A program made the position numbers and the translations under genes. From positions 62,001 to 126,000 of the forward strand of contig NZ_QWGE01000007.1 in the NCBI RefSeq assembly GCF_003576375.1: a stretch of 64,000 nucleotides of DNA. Reading direction: 5' to 3'. The DNA is from Pontibacter oryzae (lineage in GTDB: Bacteria; Bacteroidota; Bacteroidia; Cytophagales; Hymenobacteraceae). Shown piece by piece: positions 54,604 to 61,156 of this stretch. The notes beneath the pieces were generated by a model. It worked only from the letters and a program-made list of their open reading frames with translations. It did no database searches and was not told where the DNA came from. The first letter of the stretch is position 1; each line of letters opens with the position of its first letter.

Positions 54604-55883
54604 AGGGAAGCCGAATTCTTTTTCATGATTTTGTTACCGACAGCGCAGCGCATGCAGTTAACGGGCAGGCAGTAGCGTTTATACAACCCCAACGCAGCTT
54701 GGTTGTCGGCTGCGGATTTGGCCTGCCAGCCAAGCTCCTCGTACAAGCGGGTGTATTTATTGCTTGCCTCCCGAACCTGCTCCAGCAAGTTAACAGCTTT
54801 TTCAAGATAAGTGCGCTCGCTGCTTTGTATGGCGTAGGCCGAAAGTATGGGCACGGCAACATTTACCACAAGGTTATGGGCGCTGCTTTTTCCCATACTC
54901 TTACTGCTGGTTTTGTTGGGCCGGCCAAACATATAATGCCGCTGCCAGTAATCTGAAACAGGTGCCTGAAACAACTGCTCATACTTTTTAACAGCATCAG
55001 TCTCCAATATTTTAGAGAACAGAGAATTTGTTTGGTGCAGCATGGCCGCCAGTTGGGCCAAGCGCACCGTCGGGAAGTTGGCAGGGCGCATGCGCAGGAA
55101 GTTCCATTGGTGGCGCTGCAACGGCTGCAGGCTATATTTATGGCTCAGGAAAGCATACTCACGGTGCAGTTGTTCGGCGTACTCATCTTCGGGGTCGGAT
55201 AAAAAGCCGGCCTGGCCCAGTAGCAGCGCCTCCAGTTGCAACAGGTTGCGCTGGTGTTTACGCACCACCTGAAAAGGCAATGCCTTTGCCAATAACTCAA
55301 AAGCCTGCTGGTTTATCTTAAAGCCAAATGCCCGGAGTAAAGCATGGTACGTCGCTTGTTCCCAGTCGTGGGTGGCAGCCTGGTATACTTGCAGCACATC
55401 GTGGCCTTTCTCTTCGAGGCGCTCTATCAGGGCGCGCTCCAGCATCAGGGCCTTGGTAACCTCCGGAACGCCTGGCCAAAAAGGGGCACAGGGTATTTCG
55501 TTTTTAGACTCGCGCAGCTGCTCATAGGTATGAATCATGCCAAGGTCTACACGCCCCTGCAACTCCACCACCGGAACTGCCGAGCCATCGGTTCGCAGCA
55601 CTGGCTGGTCGGCTTGCCATACTACGTGCAGCACCACCTGGTCATACTTTGGATCATGCTGGTGGTAGTGGCGGTGCCAGTCCGAGGCTTTCAGGTGCAC
55701 CTCCACGCTACCCGACCACTCCACCTCTCCCAGCCGAAGTATGGCTTCCTTAAAATCCGGGCCGGCATCGGTGTTGTAAAAGCCCACACGCAGCACCTGC
55801 AGCGGCTCGCCATTGGTGGTGACCAGCGCTGTTTTATCAAAATACTGATGCTGCCAGATATAGTGCAGGAAGTCTTCTTTCAT
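54600..55883 (-). CDS. DUF2851 family protein
   Basis: 427 residues, no signal. Opening MKEDFLHYIWQHQYFDKTAL, then DAGPDFKEAILRLGEVEWSG, VEVHLKASDWHRHYHQHDPK and YDQVVLHVVWQAD, all marks of DUF2851, whose N-terminal part resembles PD-(D/E)xK-type nuclease folds (inference). The Cys cluster near the end (YCLPVNCMRCAVG) may bind a metal or cluster. Function unknown. It is first in a two-gene operon with the membrane protein. Confidence 0.83.
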   Translation of the reverse strand: MKEDFLHYIWQHQYFDKTALVTTNGEPLQVLRVGFYNTDAGPDFKEAILRLGEVEWSGSVEVHLKASDWHRHYHQHDPKYDQVVLHVVWQADQPVLRTDGSAVPVVELQGRVDLGMIHTYEQLRESKNEIPCAPFWPGVPEVTKALMLERALIERLEEKGHDVLQVYQAATHDWEQATYHALLRAFGFKINQQAFELLAKALPFQVVRKHQRNLLQLEALLLGQAGFLSDPEDEYAEQLHREYAFLSHKYSLQPLQRHQWNFLRMRPANFPTVRLAQLAAMLHQTNSLFSKILETDAVKKYEQLFQAPVSDYWQRHYMFGRPNKTSSKSMGKSSAHNLVVNVAVPILSAYAIQSSERTYLEKAVNLLEQVREASNKYTRLYEELGWQAKSAADNQAALGLYKRYCLPVNCMRCAVGNKIMKKNSASL

Positions 55884-55940
55884 GAGCCAGATTTATACTT
55901 CAAGATGCGGAAAGTATACTTTAAAATCAACCTGAACAGC

Positions 55941-55970
55941 AACGCCTGCTCCAGTGCGGGAACAGGCGTT
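55941..55970 (-). terminator. Possible terminator of the DUF1456 gene
   Basis: Stem AACGCCTG/CAGGCGTT (55941-55948 with 55963-55970), 31 bp after the stop; the T tail is poor. Confidence 0.5.
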
Positions 55971-56001
55971 TATACTTGTGCTACAGAAACCGGTTTGGCA
56001 T

Positions 56002-56466
56002 TTAGCTTTTGCCGTGATACTTTAGCTGCATGCCGTGCAGGAAGTTGCGCAGGATCTGGTCTTTGCAGGCGCGGTACTGGCTTTGGCTTGGGTTCCGGAA
56101 AAAAGCGCTCAGTTCGGCTTTGCCTAACCGGAAACGCACCAGCTCCAATATATCCAGCATGTCCTCGTCTTTCAGGTTCAGGGCGATTTTGAGCTTACGC
56201 AGAATGATGTTGTTGTTCAGCTTTTTCTCCGGCTCGGGCTGCGGACCTTCTTTTTTGCCGCGCTTTTCGTTAATAAATCCGTTCAGGAAAGCCGCCAGTT
56301 GCTCATCACCCAACTCTTTGCATTCTGGGTCGTCCTCTTTCTTCAGCCAGTCGCTAACCTCGGCACGCGTTACCTGCATGCTGCCAGAACCGCATAGTGC
56401 AATCATCTGGTCATCGTTAAAATCAAAAGTGTACCGGATGCGGCGTAGTATATCGTTATTGTTCAT
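56002..56466 (-). CDS. DUF1456 family protein (YehS-like)
   Basis: 154 residues. Two copies of the DUF1456 unit: NNDILRRIRYTFDFNDDQMI (1-70) and NNNIILRKLKIALNLKDEDM (about 80-150), each followed by a helix ending in LAAFLNGF or LRNFLHGM. A charged linker (KRGKKEGPQPEPEKK) joins them. The family is compact and cytoplasmic, with no assigned function. Confidence 0.85.
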   Translation of the reverse strand: MNNNDILRRIRYTFDFNDDQMIALCGSGSMQVTRAEVSDWLKKEDDPECKELGDEQLAAFLNGFINEKRGKKEGPQPEPEKKLNNNIILRKLKIALNLKDEDMLDILELVRFRLGKAELSAFFRNPSQSQYRACKDQILRNFLHGMQLKYHGKS

Positions 56467-56572
56467 CAGTTATTAAACTTTATGTGTGCAGCAGGCTATT
56501 GGCTGGCGCACATAGTATTTGTATTTCCTTTTACTTATTCCAAAGTATGGCTCCTAATATTTTCCGGGAGAA

Positions 56573-56914
56573 CTATGCCTTTCTCACAAATTCGGATTTA
56601 AGCGCCATGGAGCCAAAGCCATCTATTTTGCAGTCTATGTTATGGTCTCCGTCTGTTAAGCGGATGTTTTTTACTTTTGTACCTGCTTTCACCGGTTTTG
56701 GCGCACCTTTTACCGGCAAATCTTTAATTACAACAACAGCATCTCCATCCTGAAGTTCGTTTCCGTTAGCGTCCAGTACCTTTACTCCTGCCTCCTGCTC
56801 AACTTCATTAACATTCCACTCATTTCCGCACTCCGGGCAGGCATAGGTTTCGTCGCCCATCGCATAGCCATACGGCGAATTGCATTTGGGGCACTGTTTC
56901 ATTTCTTCTGGCAT
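56573..56914 (-). CDS. yjdM: Zinc-ribbon protein YjdM (PhnA-like)
   Basis: 113 residues. Zinc ribbon [10 protein letters not shown] ... CPECGNEW (about 8-32), then the conserved C-terminal domain [47 protein letters not shown] and [15 protein letters not shown]. It aligns along its full length with E. coli YjdM. Once called PhnA, it is not phosphonoacetate hydrolase; its role is not established. Confidence 0.92.
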   Translation of the reverse strand: MPEEMKQCPKCNSPYGYAMGDETYACPECGNEWNVNEVEQEAGVKVLDANGNELQDGDAVVVIKDLPVKGAPKPVKAGTKVKNIRLTDGDHNIDCKIDGFGSMALKSEFVRKA

Positions 56915-56979
56915 AGCACTATTCTATTTATACTATTTTATTTCAAACTGATTACTAATATTTTACCTTGCAAGCTTTA

Positions 56980-57480
56980 TCAAAAAGAGAGATCAAACTT
57001 TTCTGACAGCAATTGATCGAGTTGCTCTAGATCAGACCTTAGATCTTGATGGCCCTGCAATAAGGATGATTCACGAGTTGTTCTATTAAACAGGTTCTTC
57101 AACTCGACCATTTTAAAGTAAAACGATTTAGATTGCAACTCTATATCTAGTTTTGCCAGCTTTTCCTCTATATCAATCCTTTTTTGCTTCACTACCTTCA
57201 CTATTTCGACAGCCGCGTTGAAAGCTATCTCCTTCTGCTCGACAGCTATTAAAAGTCCGCATTGAAAGCTCGCACATCTCTTGGGCCTTTGCTCGTAGAT
57301 GGTACAGCCATCGCAAAACCTTTTGCAGGGTTGCATGAAGAAGCCCTTCTCGTTTGCCTCTTCCAGTTCTAACAACTCTCTTAACCTCGGCACTTCTTCA
57401 GAGTCAACCTCAACAAAACCAATCATGGTACCGTCGCAGCAGCATCCACAAGCCAAACAAATATTCGTCGAATCGTTCAC
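56980..57480 (-). CDS. YkgJ family cysteine-cluster protein
   Basis: 166 residues. Eight cysteines in the family pattern: CLACGCCCDG near the N-terminus, CKRFCDGC and RPKRCASFQC further on, probably binding an Fe-S cluster or zinc. A helical charged C-terminal half follows. The frame starts at GTG (57480); no in-frame ATG precedes it before a stop, so a GTG start is likely. It lies directly downstream of the cassette array but is not itself followed by an attC-like site, so I regard it as host sequence. Confidence 0.8.
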   Translation of the reverse strand: MNDSTNICLACGCCCDGTMIGFVEVDSEEVPRLRELLELEEANEKGFFMQPCKRFCDGCTIYEQRPKRCASFQCGLLIAVEQKEIAFNAAVEIVKVVKQKRIDIEEKLAKLDIELQSKSFYFKMVELKNLFNRTTRESSLLQGHQDLRSDLEQLDQLLSEKFDLSF

Positions 57481-57506
57481 GTTTTCTAATTGTAGATACT
57501 TTGTTC

Positions 57507-57531
57507 ATGCGCTCTCTTAGCGCATTTTTAA
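57507..57531. terminator. Hairpin between the cassette array and the YkgJ gene
   Basis: Stem ATGCGCT/AGCGCAT (57507-57513 with 57519-57525) followed by TTTTT on the plus strand. No plus-strand gene precedes it; it may block antisense transcription or act weakly on the minus strand. Confidence 0.4.
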
Positions 57532-57536
57532 ATTGG

Positions 57537-57591
57537 TGGTAACGGTATAGGCCTAAACTGTGGCATAGCTAAAGATTAGGTGTTGTTGATA
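57537..57591 (-). repeat. attC-like recombination site 3 (end of the lipoprotein cassette)
   Basis: 55 bp, read on the minus strand: left heptamer TATCAAC, stem CCTAA/TTAGG around the core TTAGCTATGCCAC, right heptamer GTTACCA. The left heptamer is the exact complement of GTTGATA at 58392-58386, where this cassette begins, as expected of an integron cassette. It begins 11 bp after the lipoprotein stop codon. No further cassette begins with GTTACCA and closes downstream, so this is the array's last site. Confidence 0.75.
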
Positions 57592-58391
57592 ATCTAACCT
57601 TTTCAGGGCAAAATAAAGCTGACAGTGTTAGAAGAATTATTCCCATAAGTCGGGAAAAGATGGTTAGTATATCCATCTTCTGGCTTGTTGTATGATATAA
57701 ACATCGAATTTCCTGGATATAATTTTAAATAAACTCTGTCTCCTGACACAAAACCGTTATCGCGAAAAAGCTGAAGAGGTATTAGAGAAGAAAAAGAAGC
57801 AGCGTTGCCTGTTTCTCCTCCAAAACTGCCGATATTTCTTATTATTTTAAAATCAGAGGAAGATACTGTTGAGCTTTTGCTAAAGAAGAACCAATGAGAT
57901 GCTAAATACCATTCTGTAGAATTGAACTCTGTAATAATTGGTATAGCAACTTGACCATTCTTAAAACTCGGATCTAATAAGGTAGACGATGCAGGAGGTA
58001 ATTCTACCAACTTAATGAATTTAAGTGAGTCTGTGGAGGACGTATAGTTATAGCTTAGGGAGTCAAAACCACGGTAATTATCTTTTTTGAAGTTGATAAT
58101 TAGCTTACCGAAAGCTATATTATTGAAAGAGAACTCTCCTTTGTCGTTAGTTGTAGATGAAACCTTATTATCCCCCATTAAAACTTCCACTATTACTCCT
58201 TCCTTACTAGGAAGTTCCTTTTGGAATTTGTCAAAAAGAGTTACAGCACCTACGAGATTGCCTGTTGTTACTTCCGGTACGGGTTCATCCGATGAACAGC
58301 CAACTGATAATATAAATACTAAAACAATAATGATCCTAGAAAGCAGCTTTTGCATTTCCTCTACTAATTAAATTATTAAAATTTCTATCAA
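57543..58391 (-). mobile_element. Gene cassette 3 (lipoprotein)
   Basis: 849 bp between the predicted G/TT crossover points of attC-like sites 1 and 3. It opens with TTGATA and closes with the site whose left arm is TATCAA(C). It contains one gene with a 36-nt leader and no promoter. AT-rich relative to the flanking chromosome. Confidence 0.72.
57603..58355 (-). CDS. Cassette-borne lipoprotein of unknown function
   Basis: 250 residues. Lipobox LSVGC (Cys about 20). The first mature domain (NLVGAVTLFDKFQKELPSKE, STTNDKGEFSFNNIAFG) is a carboxypeptidase-regulatory/SpaA-like beta-sandwich to about residue 110. The rest (about 125-250) is beta-rich with no family I know (WYLASHWFFFSKSSTVSSSD, DRVYLKLYPGN). 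Codon use is clearly AT-richer than in the neighbouring host genes, in keeping with acquisition. The only gene of cassette 3. Confidence 0.75.
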   Translation of the reverse strand: MQKLLSRIIIVLVFILSVGCSSDEPVPEVTTGNLVGAVTLFDKFQKELPSKEGVIVEVLMGDNKVSSTTNDKGEFSFNNIAFGKLIINFKKDNYRGFDSLSYNYTSSTDSLKFIKLVELPPASSTLLDPSFKNGQVAIPIITEFNSTEWYLASHWFFFSKSSTVSSSDFKIIRNIGSFGGETGNAASFSSLIPLQLFRDNGFVSGDRVYLKLYPGNSMFISYNKPEDGYTNHLFPTYGNNSSNTVSFILP

Positions 58392-58438
58392 CGGCTTTGC
58401 TATAAGGTGGCGTAGCTAACTTATAGGTTTTGTTGTGC
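58386..58438 (-). repeat. attC-like recombination site 1 (end of the two-gene cassette)
   Basis: 53 bp, read on the minus strand: left heptamer GCACAAC, stem CTATAAG/CTTATAG around core TTAGCTACGCCAC, right heptamer GTTGATA. The left heptamer complements GTTGTGC at 58851-58845, where the same cassette opens. It starts 11 bp after the stop of the 59-residue protein gene. Compared with site 2, one stem pair is changed on both sides (A-T for G-C), which keeps the fold. Confidence 0.8.
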
Positions 58439-58449
58439 GATGGACCTTC

Positions 58450-58629
58450 TTATTTTCTATTTGCTGATATTGCTACACTTACTATTCCGCCAATAAAGAG
58501 ACCTATACCTGCTAGGAACAGAATCGTGTTTACTGGATGTCCCATAGTTGTTGTGAAGCCAATTCCAGCCAGCAACCACCCTACAATGATAAGAAGTACC
58601 AAAAGAATTATCCGAATTGATTTAGTCAT
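58450..58629 (-). CDS. Small two-helix membrane protein (cassette-borne)
   Basis: 59 residues: MTKSIRIILLVLLIIVGWLL, then a short loop (TTTMGHPVN) and a second helix (TILFLAGIGLFIGGIVSVAI), ending in a basic SANRK. It starts 2 bp after the stop of the DUF4926 gene, so the two are almost certainly cotranslated, and its stop lies 11 bp before attC-like site 1. Family unknown. An open frame on the opposite strand (58430-58642) is antisense and not protein-like. Confidence 0.7.
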   Translation of the reverse strand: MTKSIRIILLVLLIIVGWLLAGIGFTTTMGHPVNTILFLAGIGLFIGGIVSVAISANRK

Positions 58630-58631
58630 TT

Positions 58632-58832
58632 CTAAATTTTAATTATTTGGTCTTTCCTTACTGTGAAGGTGAAATTATTTCCGAGCTGTACAGTACTACC
58701 CTTGTTATCTATAACTTCTATTTCAAATTCATCTTCGCTGAATTTTTCAACAACAGTACCACACATACCTTTTTTGAGGTTAGCATTTAAGTCTTCAGCT
58801 AATTCGATTATGTCGTACTGTTCTATTTTCAT
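58632..58832 (-). CDS. DUF4926 domain protein (cassette-borne)
   Basis: 66 residues from the ATG at 58832 (MKIEQYDIIELAEDLNANL); the frame runs on to a TTG at 58850, but that is the cassette edge. KKGMCGTVVEKFSEDEFEIE and the closing TVRKDQIIKI match DUF4926, a tiny SH3-like barrel seen in many bacteria, often in mobile gene contexts. Function unknown; a role as antitoxin or immunity protein has no support here beyond context. Confidence 0.78.
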   Translation of the reverse strand: MKIEQYDIIELAEDLNANLKKGMCGTVVEKFSEDEFEIEVIDNKGSTVQLGNNFTFTVRKDQIIKI

Positions 58833-58844
58833 ACTTAGGATACC

Positions 58845-58898
58845 GCACAACGGTCTGGGCTATAGGGTGGCAACGCTAACCTATAGTTTTTGTTGAGC
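58845..58898 (-). repeat. attC-like recombination site 2 (end of the first cassette)
   Basis: 54 bp, read on the minus strand: left heptamer GCTCAAC (fits the integron consensus RYYYAAC), stem CTATAGG/CCTATAG around core TTAGCGTTGCCAC, right heptamer GTTGTGC (one change from GTTRRRY). The left heptamer complements GTTGAGC at 59390-59384, where the same cassette opens. It starts 27 bp after the stop of the 133-residue protein gene. Confidence 0.8.
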
Positions 58899-59389
58899 TC
58901 AGTAATTCTTCAGGTTTTATAGGTGTCATAGAGACTTTCTTTTCAAAACTTCTATCCATTCCAAACTATCTGGATAGGCCACGTCAAACTCTTCGAAATC
59001 TTTAGCCAATAGTAACAGCCTGTTTTTACTTGGCTCAAGTTTATTAAAGACGACTATAAAGTGTTTGTCCTTGAACCTTTTAATATATGAACTGCTGATA
59101 AATACTTTTCTTGTTCCTGAGTAACTCTTGTTGTTGTAGAAGAATCTATAAGTCATGGTTATGCCACCTCGATAACCTGCCTTCAATTCTGCTATTGTTG
59201 CTACTGCTTGTGCTTGCTCTTTTTTAATTCCCTTATCTATTTTTATACTTCGAAAGTATAGGAACAGCAAGAATATAACTGCACCAGCTACAATTAGAGT
59301 CCTTGATTTTTTGCTAAGCTTTTGCATTAGTGCTATGGTTCACCTCTACCTTCAGGCAACGAAGGTCTATAAATTCTTATTAAGCTCAA
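58851..59389 (-). mobile_element. Gene cassette 1 (133-residue membrane-anchored protein)
   Basis: 539 bp from the predicted crossover at 59390/59389 to that in site 2. It opens with TTGAGC and closes with the site starting GCTCAA(C). It is the cassette nearest to pyrF and has the same orientation. The sequence beyond 59390 is not a complete attC, so this is the first cassette of the array. Confidence 0.72.
58926..59327 (-). CDS. Small membrane-anchored protein (DUF3592-like), cassette-borne
   Basis: 133 residues. Basic start (MQKLSKKSR), one membrane helix (TLIVAGAVIFLLFLYF), then a soluble domain: AQAVATIAELKAGYRGGITM, TYRFFYNNKSYSGTRKVFIS, RFKDKHFIVVFNKLEPSKNR. This plan (one helix, then a TYxF-YNxKxYxG strand pair and a VVxNxxxPxxNRLL strand) resembles DUF3592-type proteins; the call is tentative. 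The helix probably anchors the domain at the inner membrane. AT-rich. No promoter box was seen in the 62 bp between the cassette edge and the gene. Confidence 0.68.
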   Translation of the reverse strand: MQKLSKKSRTLIVAGAVIFLLFLYFRSIKIDKGIKKEQAQAVATIAELKAGYRGGITMTYRFFYNNKSYSGTRKVFISSSYIKRFKDKHFIVVFNKLEPSKNRLLLLAKDFEEFDVAYPDSLEWIEVLKRKSL

Positions 59390-59390
59390 C

Positions 59391-59503
59391 TACTGTATAT
59401 AAGGATGTCTATTCCATATATACACCCAAATACGGTGGCTAAACGGAATCGGACTAACGAATATACTATATATGAATTTTATAATGCTTCTGACAAGCAA
59501 AAC
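59391..59503. other. Junction between the cassette array and pyrF
   Basis: Very AT-rich, 113 bp. It includes GGTGGCTAA at 59434-59442, reminiscent of the attC core but lacking its central nnnGC, and loose CATATATA/TATATATG arms on either side. It could be an insertion site or a decayed attC. No terminator for pyrF is visible, so pyrF transcripts may run into the cassettes. Confidence 0.45.
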
Positions 59504-60331
59504 CTACCCCAACACCAATTCTTCCAGCAGCGCTTCCATCTCGCGCTGAACCATGAAGGCAGCTTCGCGGGCGCGTTCGGCAAAGTCGTAGCCAGAGGAG
59601 GCGTAAATAATGGCGCGGGCAGAGTTTACCAGCAGGCCGCACTGGCGGTTCATGCCATTGCGCGAAATCTCTTCCAGGCTGCCGCCTTGGGCACCCACAC
59701 CCGGCACCAGCAGGAAGCTGTCCGGTGCTATCCGGCGCACGCGCTGCACATAATCGGCCTGGGTGGCACCCACTACATACATCATGTTATCGGCTGTGCC
59801 CCACTCCTTGCTTGTTCGCAGCACTTGCTCAAACAGGTACTCCTCATTGCCATCCTCCAGGCGCAACATCTGAAAATCCTGGCTGCCGGCATTGGAGGTA
59901 AGGGCCAAAAGTATAACCCACTTGCCATCCTGCTTCAGGAACGGCTTCACTGAGTCGGCGCCCATGTATGGGGCAACAGTGATCGAGTCGAAATCCATGT
60001 TTTCGAAGAAGGCGCGCGCATACAGCTCCGAGGTGTTCCCGATATCGCCGCGCTTGGCATCCGCAATCGTAAAGATCTCCTTCGGGATAATATCCAGTGT
60101 ACGCTGCAGACTTACCCAACCTTGCGGCCCCTGCGCCTCATAAAAAGCGATGTTCGGCTTATAAGCCACACACAAATCGGCGGTTGCCTCAATTATCTGG
60201 CGGTTAAACTCGAAAACCGGATCTTCAAACTCCAGCAGGTGCTGCGGCAATTTCTGGGGGTCCGTATCGAGGCCGATGCATAAGTATGATTTTTTCTTCA
60301 GGATCTGCTCAAAAAGCTGCTCTCTTGTCAT
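59504..60331 (-). CDS. pyrF: Orotidine 5'-phosphate decarboxylase
   Basis: 275 residues, the longer type found in Bacteroidota and actinobacteria. [15 protein letters not shown] at the N-terminus, [19 protein letters not shown], the catalytic [15 protein letters not shown] (Asp-x-Lys-x2-Asp), [14 protein letters not shown] and [10 protein letters not shown] (phosphate binding). It makes UMP from OMP, the last step of de novo pyrimidine synthesis. It has its own promoter 25-55 bp upstream; the first gene cassette lies downstream in the same orientation. Confidence 0.95.
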   Translation of the reverse strand: MTREQLFEQILKKKSYLCIGLDTDPQKLPQHLLEFEDPVFEFNRQIIEATADLCVAYKPNIAFYEAQGPQGWVSLQRTLDIIPKEIFTIADAKRGDIGNTSELYARAFFENMDFDSITVAPYMGADSVKPFLKQDGKWVILLALTSNAGSQDFQMLRLEDGNEEYLFEQVLRTSKEWGTADNMMYVVGATQADYVQRVRRIAPDSFLLVPGVGAQGGSLEEISRNGMNRQCGLLVNSARAIIYASSGYDFAERAREAAFMVQREMEALLEELVLG

Positions 60332-60355
60332 GGCTTGCGGGCTGTTTGGTTTCTA

Positions 60356-60386
60356 CAAAAGTATGAATTTGGCGCACAGCCGGAAA
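60356..60386 (-). promoter_or_regulatory. pyrF promoter, TTTC-N19-TACTTTTG
   Basis: On the minus strand TTTC (60386-60383) and TACTTTTG (60363-60356) at 19-bp spacing, 24 bp before the ATG. Confidence 0.62.
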
Positions 60387-60429
60387 CTTTAGCAGTCTAT
60401 TTTACGGGATGCATACTTTAACATGGGCC

Positions 60430-60469
60430 TATAACAGAAAAGGCTGCCCCACACGGAGCAGCCTTTTCT
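60430..60469 (-). terminator. Terminator of ftsK-lolA
   Basis: Perfect 12-bp stem AGAAAAGGCTGC/GCAGCCTTTTCT (60436-60447 with 60458-60469), 17 bp after the lolA stop; the following tail is only weakly T-rich. Confidence 0.75.
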
Positions 60470-60486
60470 ATATCATAAAGGTTGTG

Positions 60487-61131
60487 TTATCTTAAATCAA
60501 CCACGGTAACGCCTTTATACTTGGCCTTGTTAAAGGTAAAGGCATCCGTAGCAAGCGTTGGGTTTGCCTGAAAGTTATTGATGGTGTAGCTGTACTGGTT
60601 TCCGTTGTTTCGGAACATCTTCCAGCTTTTCAAGGTCTTGTCTTTCTGGCTGATGTACAGGCGTACTTTGTAGATCGGGTTTTTACGGTCCTCCGGAGAA
60701 AGCTCGATTACGTCGTGCTTCACGCCGCCCAGGGTTTCTGTGCCCGCATACGCATACTTGTAGCCTTTCTTATACATGTCGAAGATTTTGCTCGGTGCCA
60801 TGGCCTCTGCCTCTTCGTCGGCTTCGGTAATAGTTACCTCGTTGGCATCCTTCAGAAAAGTGTACATGTTCTTGCCATCGCTGATGATCTCCTGGCCGCT
60901 TACGCCCAATCTATACTTGTCGCCGCTCACGGTAATGTTGCCGTTCATGGTTTCCTTTACTTTAGCGGAAGGGTTTTCCAGGGTTTGCGCAAAATCAGCT
61001 TTAAAGGCTTTCATGCTTCTATACTTCTGGCTCATGGCGTTCAGTATTTTTGAGGCCTGAGGATCCTGCTGCGCATTCGCCACAGATACAAACATCAGCA
61101 TAACCAGCAGTAGAGATAGTAAATTTTTCAT
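60487..61131 (-). CDS. lolA: LolA family outer membrane lipoprotein carrier protein
   Basis: About 214 residues from the ATG at 61131 (MKNLLSLLLVMLMFVSVANA), a signal peptide; eight more codons are open upstream. Mature domain: ILNAMSQKYRSMKAFKADFA, GNITVSGDKYRLGVSGQEII, SDGKNMYTFLKDANEVTI, KVRLYISQKDKTLKSWKMF, matching LolA, the periplasmic carrier that takes lipoproteins from LolCDE to the outer membrane. It lies 25 bp after ftsK on the same strand, the usual Bacteroidota pairing. Confidence 0.88.
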   Translation of the reverse strand: MKNLLSLLLVMLMFVSVANAQQDPQASKILNAMSQKYRSMKAFKADFAQTLENPSAKVKETMNGNITVSGDKYRLGVSGQEIISDGKNMYTFLKDANEVTITEADEEAEAMAPSKIFDMYKKGYKYAYAGTETLGGVKHDVIELSPEDRKNPIYKVRLYISQKDKTLKSWKMFRNNGNQYSYTINNFQANPTLATDAFTFNKAKYKGVTVVDLR

Positions 61132-61156
61132 GTCGTAAGTAAGTCGTTTAAACATT

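Larger units (their letters stand above)
58392..58850 (-). mobile_element. Gene cassette 2 (DUF4926 protein and small membrane protein)
   Basis: 459 bp between the predicted crossover points of sites 2 and 1. It opens with TTGTGC and closes with the site beginning GCACAA(C). Only 18 bp separate the cassette edge from the first ATG, so there is no room for a promoter; expression must come from upstream. It carries two genes. Confidence 0.75.

Noticed and set aside
56980-57480. YkgJ-type gene as a fourth cassette
   Set aside because: No attC-like core and no complement of the heptamer GTTACCA is found downstream of it.
58430-58642. 70-codon plus-strand frame across attC-like site 1
   Set aside because: It is antisense to the 59-residue membrane protein, whose hydrophobic layout and tight spacing to the DUF4926 gene are far better support.
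57537-58898. The three palindromes as ordinary transcription terminators
   Set aside because: They lack consistent T tails on the coding strand, share a conserved internal core across unrelated genes, and their end heptamers match the start of the same unit, which terminators would not do.
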